From Roseicyclus sp. (GTDB lineage Bacteria > Pseudomonadota > Alphaproteobacteria > Rhodobacterales > Rhodobacteraceae), in contig JAESTV010000295.1 in assembly GCA_016763475.1 (NCBI GenBank), positions 1 through 48,984 on the forward strand: a stretch of 48,984 bases of DNA, written 5' to 3'. Of the stretch, positions 30,583 through 39,307 are shown piece after piece. Each line of letters starts with the position of its first letter. Positions within the stretch are counted from its first letter, which is position 1. The notes beneath the pieces were generated by a model, which was not told the origin of the DNA, did no database searches, and was given only the letters and a program-made list of their open reading frames with translations. A program made the translations under genes and the position numbers.

Positions 30583-31845
30583 ATGCGATCCATTTTCAAA
30601 ACCAGCGCGGCAGCGCTTGCAGCGGCCACTATGCTTTCGGGCGCTGCCTATGCAGACGGACACGGAGTTTCCGGGCCACTGCGCATTTTCTCGGACATGT
30701 CGAACCCAGCGCCGCGTGCGGTCATGGAGGGTATGGTTGCCCGCTTCACCGAAGCGAATCCGGGCGTCGAGGTTGAGTTGGTCATCACCGACCGCGAGGC
30801 GTGGAAGACGCAGATCCGCAACGTTCTGCAGTCCGGCACCGCTGACATCGTGAACTGGTACGCCGGTAACCGTATGGGTCCCTACGTTGAAGCGGGCCTG
30901 TTCATGGAAGTCTCTGAGCTTTGGGAAACCGGCGGCCTGACGGAAACGCTTGCCTCCACCTTGGGTGCGATGACCATGGATGATGGCATCTGGGGCGTTC
31001 CCTACACCTACTATCAGTGGGGCGTGTATTACCGTGAGGATATCTTTGCCGAACTTGGCCTGGAAGCCCCGGCCACCTGGGAGCAGGAGCTTGCGAACTG
31101 CGAGGTAATCGTTGCCTCTGGTCGCGCCTGTTACACTATCGGCACTCAGTTCCTGTGGACCGCTGGCGGTTGGTTCGACTACCTCAACATGCGCACCAAT
31201 GGCTATGACTTCCACATGTCCCTGACCGCTGGTGAGGTTGAGTGGACCGATCCCCGCGTTCGCGCCACGTTCGACAACTGGGCCACGCTGGTCAACATGG
31301 GCGGCTTTATTGCTGACCACCAGTCGTATTCCTGGCAGGAAGCGCTGCCCTTCATGGTCAATGGCGAAGCCGCCGCATACCTGATGGGTAACTTTGCCGT
31401 AGCACCGCTGCGTGAAGCGGGCCTGACAGACGATCAGCTGGGCTTCTACCAGTTCCCGCAGATCGACCCGGCAATTGAGCCGGGCGAAGACGCGCCGACC
31501 GACACCTTCCACATCGCGGCAAATGCCGAGAACGTGGAAGCGGCCGAAGCGTTTCTGCTGTTTGTGGCATCCGCTGAAAACCAGACGCTTATCAACAACG
31601 GCGATAATCTGGGTCAGCTTCCGGTCAACGCCGGGTCTGCTGTGGATGATGACGAGTTCCTGAATGCGGGCTTCGAGATGTTGTCCAACAATGCAGGTGG
31701 CGGTATTGCGCAGTTCTTCGACCGTGACGCGCCAGCTGAAATGGCACAGGTCGCCATGCAGGGCTTCCAGCAGTTCATGGTTGATCCATCCACGCTTGAC
31801 CAGGTTCTGGAGATCCTGGAAGGGGCGCGGCAGCGGATCTACTGA
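30583..31845 (+). CDS. Sugar ABC transporter substrate-binding protein (CUT1)
   Basis: Signal peptide MRSIFKTSAAALAAATMLSGAAYADG; extracellular solute-binding family 1 pattern; next to two CUT1 permeases. Confidence 0.9.
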   Translation: MRSIFKTSAAALAAATMLSGAAYADGHGVSGPLRIFSDMSNPAPRAVMEGMVARFTEANPGVEVELVITDREAWKTQIRNVLQSGTADIVNWYAGNRMGPYVEAGLFMEVSELWETGGLTETLASTLGAMTMDDGIWGVPYTYYQWGVYYREDIFAELGLEAPATWEQELANCEVIVASGRACYTIGTQFLWTAGGWFDYLNMRTNGYDFHMSLTAGEVEWTDPRVRATFDNWATLVNMGGFIADHQSYSWQEALPFMVNGEAAAYLMGNFAVAPLREAGLTDDQLGFYQFPQIDPAIEPGEDAPTDTFHIAANAENVEAAEAFLLFVASAENQTLINNGDNLGQLPVNAGSAVDDDEFLNAGFEMLSNNAGGGIAQFFDRDAPAEMAQVAMQGFQQFMVDPSTLDQVLEILEGARQRIY

Positions 31846-31853
31846 TCTGACGG

Positions 31854-31884
31854 GGTCGGGCGGGGGTGTTGCCCTCACCCGACC
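31854..31884 (+). other. Hairpin in SBP-permease intergenic
   Basis: GGTCGGG / CCCGACC 7-bp perfect stem with further G/C pairing inside. Confidence 0.5.
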
Positions 31885-31904
31885 AAACGGCGGGATAAAT
31901 CCCA

Positions 31905-31919
31905 CCACACCACACCACA
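31905..31919 (+). repeat. CCACA x3 pentanucleotide microsatellite
   Basis: CCACACCACACCACA read directly. Confidence 0.75.
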
Positions 31920-31934
31920 CGACTAAGGCTTGAT

Positions 31935-31968
31935 CCGCGCGCATACCCTCATACGGGGCCGCGCGCGG
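31935..31968 (+). other. Second hairpin in SBP-permease intergenic
   Basis: CCGCGCGC / GCGCGCGG 8-bp perfect stem. Confidence 0.5.
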
Positions 31969-32026
31969 GTCGAAACCTACCCTTCCGCATGCCAATCACC
32001 ATAAGCCCACGCAGAGGACCGGACGC

Positions 32027-33058
32027 ATGACACGTGTCACGACCGAAACGCCGCAGCGTCGCCGGAAGATGAGTCAACAGGCCATCGCGCCCTGGTTGTT
32101 CCTGTTGCCTGCGTCCCTCTTCTTTGCGACTTACGTGCTGTATCCGATTATCCAGAGCTTCTACATCTCACTTTTTGAGTGGAATGGCCTCTATTCCCTC
32201 CAATACCGCGGCGTTGAAGGCACTGGCTTCACCGATCTTCAATGTCTTGAGTTGGGCAACCGCGCTGGCCGCGAAGACGGGTGTGAGTTGACCGGCGATA
32301 CGCTCTGGAACGCCGATTACGTCGGGATGGAGAATTACCGGACCCTCTATACCGATCCGTTCTTCTGGACCTCGCTTAAGAACAACGTGAAATGGCTGCT
32401 GCTCTATTTGCTCGCCATCCCCGCTGGTCTGTTCATCGCGCTATTCCTGAACCAGAAGATCGCGGGGATGCGGCTTTACAAGTCGCTGTTTTTCTTCCCG
32501 TTTGTGTTGTCTCAGGTTGTCGTCGGCCTCGTGTTCTCTTGGTTCTTTCTGCCCGGTGCTGATGACGGGTTGCTGAACGTCTTGCTTGGAAAATTTGGGA
32601 TTGGGCCGTTCAATATCCTCGGACATAACAGCACGGCCACTTACGGCATCATCGCCGCCGGTCTTTGGCCGCAGACGGCTTATTGCATGATCCTGTATCT
32701 GACCGGCCTGAATGCCGTGGACCCGGAACAGATCGAGGCTGCACGCCTTGATGGCGCCAAAGGCCCGAAGATGTTGTGGTATGTTGTGCTGCCGCAGTTG
32801 TGGCCCGCAACCTTCATCGCAATTGTTGTGACGGTCATCGGCGCGCTGCGTTCGTTTGATCTGATTACCATCATGACAAACGGCGGGCCGGGTTTCTACA
32901 ACACCTCGGTCCTGGCCTTCTACATGTACGACGTTGCGCTGTCCGAATTTGGCTTCCGCATGGGCTATGGCTCTGCAATCGCAGTCATCCTGTTTCTGAT
33001 CATGATGGTTTATATCGCTGGCTTCCTTTGGAAGATGTGGCGGGACGAGAAGGTATAG
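32027..33058 (+). CDS. Sugar ABC transporter permease (MalF/UgpA type)
   Basis: APWLFLLPASLFFATYVLYPIIQSFYISLFEW; EAARLDGAKGPKMLWYVVLPQLWP. Confidence 0.92.
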   Translation: MTRVTTETPQRRRKMSQQAIAPWLFLLPASLFFATYVLYPIIQSFYISLFEWNGLYSLQYRGVEGTGFTDLQCLELGNRAGREDGCELTGDTLWNADYVGMENYRTLYTDPFFWTSLKNNVKWLLLYLLAIPAGLFIALFLNQKIAGMRLYKSLFFFPFVLSQVVVGLVFSWFFLPGADDGLLNVLLGKFGIGPFNILGHNSTATYGIIAAGLWPQTAYCMILYLTGLNAVDPEQIEAARLDGAKGPKMLWYVVLPQLWPATFIAIVVTVIGALRSFDLITIMTNGGPGFYNTSVLAFYMYDVALSEFGFRMGYGSAIAVILFLIMMVYIAGFLWKMWRDEKV

Positions 33059-33062
33059 ACGC

Positions 33063-33914
33063 ATGTTCCCACGCCCAATACAGCACTACCCCCGCGCCTC
33101 CCAAATTGGCTATCAGGTGATGGTGCCGATTGTGCTTTTGCTGTGGCTGATCCCGCTTTTGGCGGTGATGTGGTTCTCGATCAAACCGGGAGAGGATTTC
33201 ACGCAAGGCAACTATTGGAACTGGCCCGAGAATGGCTTTTCCGGAGTGCAGAATTACTGGATGGTCTTCGCGGAATCGGACATGCCGCGATACCTGTGGA
33301 ACTCGGTTGTCATTACCGTGCCCACGATGATCGGTGCAGTGGCGCTGTCGTGTATGACCGGCTTCGCCCTTGGCGTGTACCGTTTCAAAGGCAACCTGCT
33401 GATTTTCTTCATGTTTGTGGCGGGCAACTTTGTGCCGTTCCAGATCCTGATGGTGCCGGTGCGCGATTTGACTGACCAGATGGGCCTCTATGATACCCGC
33501 CTTGGCCTGATCCTGTTCCATATTGCGTTTCAAACCGGCTTTTGCACGTTATTCATGCGCAACTTCATTCGTGCCCTGCCGCGCGAGTTGATCGAAGCGG
33601 CGCGGGTTGAGGGCGTTAGCGAATATCGCATTTTCTGGTATGTGGTGCTGCCGCTGATGCGGCCCGCCATCGCCGCTCTTTGTGTGCTGATCTTTACCTT
33701 CGTCTGGAACGATTTCTTTTGGGCTGTGGTGCTCACCCAAAGCCCCGAAAGCCAGCCGGTGACCGCTGGCATCACCTCTTTCAACGCCCAGTTCCGCGCG
33801 ATGTATCATTTGATGAGTGCGGGCAGCATTGTGGCGGCGATCCCGCCTGTGGCGATGTTCTTCCTGATGCAAAAGCACTTTATCGCCGGCTTGACGCTCG
33901 GCGCGGTCAAGTAG
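33063..33914 (+). CDS. Carbohydrate ABC transporter permease (MalG/UgpE type)
   Basis: EAARVEGVSEYRIFWYVVLPLMRPAIAAL; polytopic. Confidence 0.92.
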   Translation: MFPRPIQHYPRASQIGYQVMVPIVLLLWLIPLLAVMWFSIKPGEDFTQGNYWNWPENGFSGVQNYWMVFAESDMPRYLWNSVVITVPTMIGAVALSCMTGFALGVYRFKGNLLIFFMFVAGNFVPFQILMVPVRDLTDQMGLYDTRLGLILFHIAFQTGFCTLFMRNFIRALPRELIEAARVEGVSEYRIFWYVVLPLMRPAIAALCVLIFTFVWNDFFWAVVLTQSPESQPVTAGITSFNAQFRAMYHLMSAGSIVAAIPPVAMFFLMQKHFIAGLTLGAVK

Positions 33915-33925
33915 GGGCGCGGCTG

Positions 33926-36127
33926 ATGGATCTGCTCCTGAACAGCGAAAACGCCGACATTTTGCCTGCTGGCGCCAAGGCTCCACCCGCCGGGTGTGAC
34001 GTCCGGACCTGGCGTCTGGATGATGGCGGTCGCCAAACCATGGTGTTGAGCGCAAGTGAGGATCACCTGCCACAGGTTGTGTATTGGGGCGCAGCGCTGC
34101 CGCTGGACGAAGATCTTGTGATGCTTCACGCCGCGCACAAGTTGGACGTAACTGGCGGTATGCTTGACGAAAACCCGGACCTATCCCTGTGTCCTGAGGC
34201 CGCGCGCACCTTTCCCGGCCAGCCCGGCCTGATCCTGCGTGATGGTGACGGCACGCCGCTTTTCCCGAAGTTCAGCTTTGTTTCGGATACGCAGACAGTC
34301 TCGCAGACGGGCTCGCAGACAGGTGGCGCGCTGACCCTGCGCTACGGAGATGAGACCAATGGCCTCATCTTGTCATTCCTGTTCGCCACCGATGCCTCCA
34401 CCCACATTATCACGGCCAAAACCCGGCTCGAGGCAATGCGGCCCGTCCACCTGCACTGGCTGGCCGCGCCGGTCCTGCCCGCACCCCAGCAATCGGAGGA
34501 GATGATTGATTTCGCCGGGCGCTGGACCGGAGAATTTCAGCTCAATCGCACCCCTTGGTCGCCGGGAATGCGGGTTCGTGAAAACCGCACTGGCCGTACC
34601 GGGCACGAACATTTTCCCGGCCTGATGATCCCGTGTTCCGGGTGCACCAATACCCGGGGAGAGGCGTACGGCCTGCACTATGGCTGGTCCGGCGGGCACC
34701 AGATGATCGCCGAAGAATTACCCGATGGCCGTCGCCAGGTCCAGTTTGGCCACGCCACGGGAATGGAAGCCCGCGTGGACACAACGTTTGAAACCGCCAC
34801 CCTGTATGTCACCTATTCCGGCACCGGGCTGAACGGCTGCGCCGTCAGTTTTCAACGCCACCTGCGCGACCGGATTGTGACGTGGCCCGACATTGTGACC
34901 TGGCCCGACAAGGAACGCCTGCGACCTGTGCACTACAATTGCTGGGAAGCGGTCTATTTCGATCACACCCTGCCGGTCCTCAAAGACATCGCCACCCGCG
35001 CCGCCGATCTGGGCGCGGAGCGGTTTGTGCTGGATGACGGCTGGTTCGGTCAGCGTGATGACGACACCCGGTCATTGTCCGATTGGGAGGTTGATTTACG
35101 CAAATATCCGGACGGCCTCGGCCCGCTCATCGAGCACGTTCACAGCCTCGCCATGACCTTCGGCATCTGGTTCGAACCAGAGATGATCAACCCCGACAGC
35201 GATACCCACCGCGCCCATCCCGAGTGGGCGTTGGGGGCGGAAGATCAGACCCTTGGCCGACAGCAAAAAACGCTGAACATGGGCCTGCCCGAAGTGCGCG
35301 ATTTTATCTACGACCGGATGGCGGCGATCCTGGCGGCGTATCCGATTGACTATATCAAATGGGACCATAACCGCGTTTTGCCGATGCCCGACGCGGAGCA
35401 AACCCGCGGCTCTTATGAGCTGCTCGACCGGATGCGCGCAAATTTCCCGCACGTTGAGATTGAAAGCTGCGCTTCAGGTGGCGGGCGGATCGACTTCGGC
35501 ATCCTGAAGCGCACCCAGCGGGTCTGGCTCAGTGACAGCAACGATGCGCTGGAGCGGTTGCGTATCCAACACGATGCGGCGCTGTTCCTGCCGATGGCTG
35601 TCACCGGCTCTCACGTCGGCCCGCGCCGCTGCCACACAACTGGCCGGGTCTTCGACATCTCTTTCCGCGCATGGGTTGCCGCCCAACGCCATATGGGGTT
35701 TGAGATGGATCCGCGCGAACTCGACCACCGCGAAGTTGCCATCCTGCGCGACGTCACAAGCTGGTGGAAACTCAACCGAAGCTGGATGTTGGGGGCCGAT
35801 ATCCTGCGCCTCGACAGCGCGGACAAATCAGTGATCGCCGAGCAGCAAATCACCCGCGATGGTGACCGTTTTGTGGTGTTTGCGGGAAAAGCCGCAACGT
35901 CGGATCAGATCGCGCCGCGCCCGTTACGCCTGACCGCGCTGGACCGCGCCGCACGTTACCGCATTACGCTGGTGAACCGGGATACCGCGCCCGCGCTCAG
36001 CCGTGGGATGCCAGCGTTGAAAGACGGCCCGGTTGAGGTTTCCGGTGCGTGGCTGATGCATCACGGCCTGACCTTGCCGTGGAACTTCCCCGATACCATG
36101 TGGGTGCTGGAGGGCAAACGCCTATGA
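33926..36127 (+). CDS. Alpha-galactosidase, GH36 (no obvious signal peptide)
   Basis: FVLDDGWFGQRDDD, FGIWFEPEMINPDS, YIKWDHNR, IESCASGGGRID. Confidence 0.92.
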   Translation: MDLLLNSENADILPAGAKAPPAGCDVRTWRLDDGGRQTMVLSASEDHLPQVVYWGAALPLDEDLVMLHAAHKLDVTGGMLDENPDLSLCPEAARTFPGQPGLILRDGDGTPLFPKFSFVSDTQTVSQTGSQTGGALTLRYGDETNGLILSFLFATDASTHIITAKTRLEAMRPVHLHWLAAPVLPAPQQSEEMIDFAGRWTGEFQLNRTPWSPGMRVRENRTGRTGHEHFPGLMIPCSGCTNTRGEAYGLHYGWSGGHQMIAEELPDGRRQVQFGHATGMEARVDTTFETATLYVTYSGTGLNGCAVSFQRHLRDRIVTWPDIVTWPDKERLRPVHYNCWEAVYFDHTLPVLKDIATRAADLGAERFVLDDGWFGQRDDDTRSLSDWEVDLRKYPDGLGPLIEHVHSLAMTFGIWFEPEMINPDSDTHRAHPEWALGAEDQTLGRQQKTLNMGLPEVRDFIYDRMAAILAAYPIDYIKWDHNRVLPMPDAEQTRGSYELLDRMRANFPHVEIESCASGGGRIDFGILKRTQRVWLSDSNDALERLRIQHDAALFLPMAVTGSHVGPRRCHTTGRVFDISFRAWVAAQRHMGFEMDPRELDHREVAILRDVTSWWKLNRSWMLGADILRLDSADKSVIAEQQITRDGDRFVVFAGKAATSDQIAPRPLRLTALDRAARYRITLVNRDTAPALSRGMPALKDGPVEVSGAWLMHHGLTLPWNFPDTMWVLEGKRL
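34874..34909 (+). repeat. In-frame 18-bp tandem duplication in the alpha-galactosidase gene (IVTWPD x2)
   Basis: ATTGTGACGTGGCCCGAC / ATTGTGACCTGGCCCGAC, one mismatch. Confidence 0.85.
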
Positions 36128-36894
36128 CTGAGATCGCAACATATCCCGACCTGCGCGGCGCGTCGGTGTTCATCACCGGCGGCGGATCAGGCATCGGTGC
36201 AAGCCTGACCGAAGGTTTCCTGCGCCAAGGCGCAAAGGTTGCGTTTGTGCAGCGCTCGGATGCGTCCGCATTTACCGACCAGATGGAGACAGAGACCGGC
36301 AACCGCCCGCTAAACCTTAAGTGCGACATCACCGATATCACCCGCCTCAAGGCATGTATCGCAGAAGCCGCCACCGCCCACGGTCCTATCCGTGTGCTGG
36401 TCAACAACGCTGCCAACGACAAGCGGCATCACACCCTGGAAGTGGACGAAGATTTCTGGGATTGGTCACAAGCGATCAACCTCAAGGCGTATTTTTTCGG
36501 GTGTCAGGCCGCCATTGAGGGCATGCGTAAAGCGGGTGGCGGTTCGATCATCAACATGTCGTCGATCAGCTATATGATGGGAAATTCGGGTTACCCCGTC
36601 TACACCACCGCCAACGGCGGCATCACCGCCATGACGCGTAGCCTTGCCCGTGAGTTCGGCCCCGACAAGATCCGCGTCAACGCGCTGGCACCCGGCTGGG
36701 TGCTGACCGAAAAGCAGCTGGAAATGTGGGCCACACCCGAAGATCTCGCCGCCCATATGGAGCGGATGTGCCTCAAAGAACATCTGGAGCCGTCCGATAT
36801 CGTCGGCGGCACGTTATTCTTGGCCTCAAATGCCTCCAAGGCGATGACTGGACAGACTATGGTGATTGACGGCGGCGTGGTGACAACAGGATGA
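36124..36894 (+). CDS. SDR family oxidoreductase, candidate galactose 1-dehydrogenase
   Basis: VFITGGGSGIGASL, NNAAND, SSISY; active-site segment reads YTTAN instead of YxxxK; in a galactose locus. Confidence 0.8.
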   Translation: MTEIATYPDLRGASVFITGGGSGIGASLTEGFLRQGAKVAFVQRSDASAFTDQMETETGNRPLNLKCDITDITRLKACIAEAATAHGPIRVLVNNAANDKRHHTLEVDEDFWDWSQAINLKAYFFGCQAAIEGMRKAGGGSIINMSSISYMMGNSGYPVYTTANGGITAMTRSLAREFGPDKIRVNALAPGWVLTEKQLEMWATPEDLAAHMERMCLKEHLEPSDIVGGTLFLASNASKAMTGQTMVIDGGVVTTG

Positions 36895-36901
36895 GCAACC
36901 C

Positions 36902-37813
36902 ATGAGCGGACAGACCACATACGCCGATTGGATTGCCGTTGACTGGGGCACCACCCATCTGCGCGCATGGGCGATGGTAGGGGGCGCCGTGAAGGCCGAA
37001 GCCAGCAGCGATGATGGCATGGGCGCACTGGACCGGGACGGGTTTGAACCGGCGCTGCTGCGGTTGATCGAACCGTGGTTGGGTCAGGGCCGCATCCGTG
37101 TTGTCACCTGCGGTATGGTTGGTTCCCGGCAGGGTTGGAGTGAGGCACCCTACGTGGAGGTCCCCAAGAAACCTTGCGACCTGATGCCGGTTCAGGCAGT
37201 CGCCCGCGACCAGCGCCTGAACGTGATGATTGTTCCCGGCCTCAAGCAACCGGCCCCCGCTGACGTGATGCGCGGGGAAGAGACGCAGATTGCGGGGTTC
37301 CTCAGCACAAACAAGGACTTTGACGGCGTGCTTTGCCTGCCGGGAACCCATACCAAATGGGTCCGGATTTCGGCTGAGGAGGTGGTCAGTTTCCAGACCT
37401 GCATGACCGGTGAGATGTTTCAACTTCTTGCCCAGAACTCTGTCCTGCGCTATTCTGTTGCCGGGCACGATAGTGACCAGGACGCCTTTGCTGATGCGGT
37501 TTCGGACCTGATCTCGCGTCCCGAAAAGCTGGCGCAACGTCTGTTTTCCCTACGAGCTGAAAACGTGCTGAACGGCCTTGATCCCCACGTTGCCCGCGCC
37601 CGATTGTCTGGTTATCTGATTGGGGCAGAGCTTGCCTCAACCAAACCCTATTGGCTTGGCCAGGACGTCGCGATTGCGGGGACCCTGAAGCTGGCTGACG
37701 CATATGCCGCCGCGTTGAAAACCCAAGGCGTGATTGCCCGTGTCTATGATGCCGCCCCCCTAACTTGTGCGGGCCTGGCCCGCGTCCATGCTGCCCTGAC
37801 GGAGTCTGTCTGA
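36902..37813 (+). CDS. dgoK: 2-dehydro-3-deoxygalactonokinase
   Basis: [36 protein letters not shown]. Confidence 0.9.
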   Translation: MSGQTTYADWIAVDWGTTHLRAWAMVGGAVKAEASSDDGMGALDRDGFEPALLRLIEPWLGQGRIRVVTCGMVGSRQGWSEAPYVEVPKKPCDLMPVQAVARDQRLNVMIVPGLKQPAPADVMRGEETQIAGFLSTNKDFDGVLCLPGTHTKWVRISAEEVVSFQTCMTGEMFQLLAQNSVLRYSVAGHDSDQDAFADAVSDLISRPEKLAQRLFSLRAENVLNGLDPHVARARLSGYLIGAELASTKPYWLGQDVAIAGTLKLADAYAAALKTQGVIARVYDAAPLTCAGLARVHAALTESV

Positions 37814-37814
37814 T

Positions 37815-38432
37815 ATGTCTCGCCCCCTCATTGCCATCCTGCGCGGCGTCACCCCGGATGAGGCGGTCCCGATCACCGAGGCGTTGATCGCCGCCGGGAT
37901 CGACCGCATCGAAGTGCCGCTTAATTCGCCGCAGCCGCTTGAGAGTATCGCGGCAATGGTCACCGCATGTGGTGATCGCTCGTTGATCGGTGCGGGCACC
38001 GTGCTGAGCCCCGCCGATGTTCGTGCAGTGGCAAACGTTGGCGGCCAATTGATCGTGTCCCCTAATGCTGACGCGACTGTCATCACGGAAACGAAACGTC
38101 TGGGGTTGCAGAGCTTTCCGGGTGTGATGACGCCAAGTGAGTGTTTTACCGCCCTGAATGCTGGTGCGGACGGTCTGAAAATATTCCCGGCAAGCCTCGT
38201 GGGTCCCGCCGGCCTCAGAGCCATTGGTGCGATCTTGCCCGCGGGCACGCTGGTTTACGCTGTGGGTGGGGCAGGGCCCGAGAATTTCGCCGAGTGGATT
38301 GCCGCCAGCGCAGATGGTTTCGGCATCGGTTCTGCCCTCTACAAACCGGGCCTGACGCCGGAAGATGTGGGCAAACGCGCCGCAAAGATGGTTCAGGCCT
38401 ACGATACTGCTATCAAAGGCCCGCTGATATGA
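37815..38432 (+). CDS. dgoA: 2-dehydro-3-deoxy-6-phosphogalactonate aldolase
   Basis: [48 protein letters not shown]. Confidence 0.9.
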   Translation: MSRPLIAILRGVTPDEAVPITEALIAAGIDRIEVPLNSPQPLESIAAMVTACGDRSLIGAGTVLSPADVRAVANVGGQLIVSPNADATVITETKRLGLQSFPGVMTPSECFTALNAGADGLKIFPASLVGPAGLRAIGAILPAGTLVYAVGGAGPENFAEWIAASADGFGIGSALYKPGLTPEDVGKRAAKMVQAYDTAIKGPLI

Positions 38433-39307
38433 CAGGTGAAGCCGTCGATGGATATGCTGGCGTTCAGGTGTTCGATGACCGCGCTTGCGAGTTGGGGGAG
38501 GGGCCATTGTGGCACGTGACCCGAGACCAGCTTTATTGGTTCGATATCATCGGAAAACGTCTGATGACCCGCACCGCTGATGGCCCGAAGGAGTGGCAAT
38601 TTGACCACTACGTCTCTGCTGCCGGTTGGGTGGACCACACCCATCTGTTGATCGCCTCCGATGTCGAATTGTTCGTTTTCAACCTGACCGAAGGCACGCA
38701 ACGCCATCTCACCCCGCTTGAGGCTGACAACCCAAACACGCGCTCAAACGATGGCCGCGCCGATCCGCAGGGCGGGTTCTGGATCGGCACGATGGGCCTG
38801 AATGCAGAGGCCGGGGCAGGGGCATTGTACCGATACTATCGTGGCGAACTCAGGCAGTTGCGCGCAGGCGTTTCGATCCCAAACGCAACCTGTTTTGCAC
38901 CTGACGGAAAAAGCGCGTATTTCGCCGACACGGCGGAACACATCGTCTGGCGTTATGCACTCGACAAAGATGGCTGGCCCAATGCTGCGCCCGAAATCTA
39001 CCTCGATCACCGCAAAAGCGGGATTAACCCGGACGGCGCGGTGATTGATGCAGCAGGCAATTTCTGGTGCGCCGAGTGGGGCGGCTCCCGCGTCGCTTGT
39101 TATGATGTGGGCGGTAAATTTCTGGAAGAAATTGCTCTCCCCGCACCGCAACCCTCATGCCCCGCTTTCGGCGCCGGACACCTCTACGTAACCACGGCGC
39201 TTCAAGGTCTGCCCATCGACCGGACCGACACGGCATCACACTCTGGAAAAACCTTGCGCATCGCTGTCTCCACGGCGGGACAACCAGAGCATCAGGTCAT
39301 CTTATGA
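38429..39307 (+). CDS. SMP-30/gluconolactonase family lactonase
   Basis: [44 protein letters not shown]. Confidence 0.88.
   Translation: MTGEAVDGYAGVQVFDDRACELGEGPLWHVTRDQLYWFDIIGKRLMTRTADGPKEWQFDHYVSAAGWVDHTHLLIASDVELFVFNLTEGTQRHLTPLEADNPNTRSNDGRADPQGGFWIGTMGLNAEAGAGALYRYYRGELRQLRAGVSIPNATCFAPDGKSAYFADTAEHIVWRYALDKDGWPNAAPEIYLDHRKSGINPDGAVIDAAGNFWCAEWGGSRVACYDVGGKFLEEIALPAPQPSCPAFGAGHLYVTTALQGLPIDRTDTASHSGKTLRIAVSTAGQPEHQVIL

Noticed and set aside
30493-31995. 500-aa minus-strand ORF opposite the sugar-binding protein gene
   Set aside because: Antisense shadow ORF of a high-GC gene; the plus strand has signal peptide, SBP features and operon context.
37386-38507. 373-aa minus-strand ORF across dgoK/dgoA/SMP-30
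   Set aside because: Low-complexity, Arg/Gln/His-rich translation typical of antisense frames; three well-supported plus-strand genes cover it.
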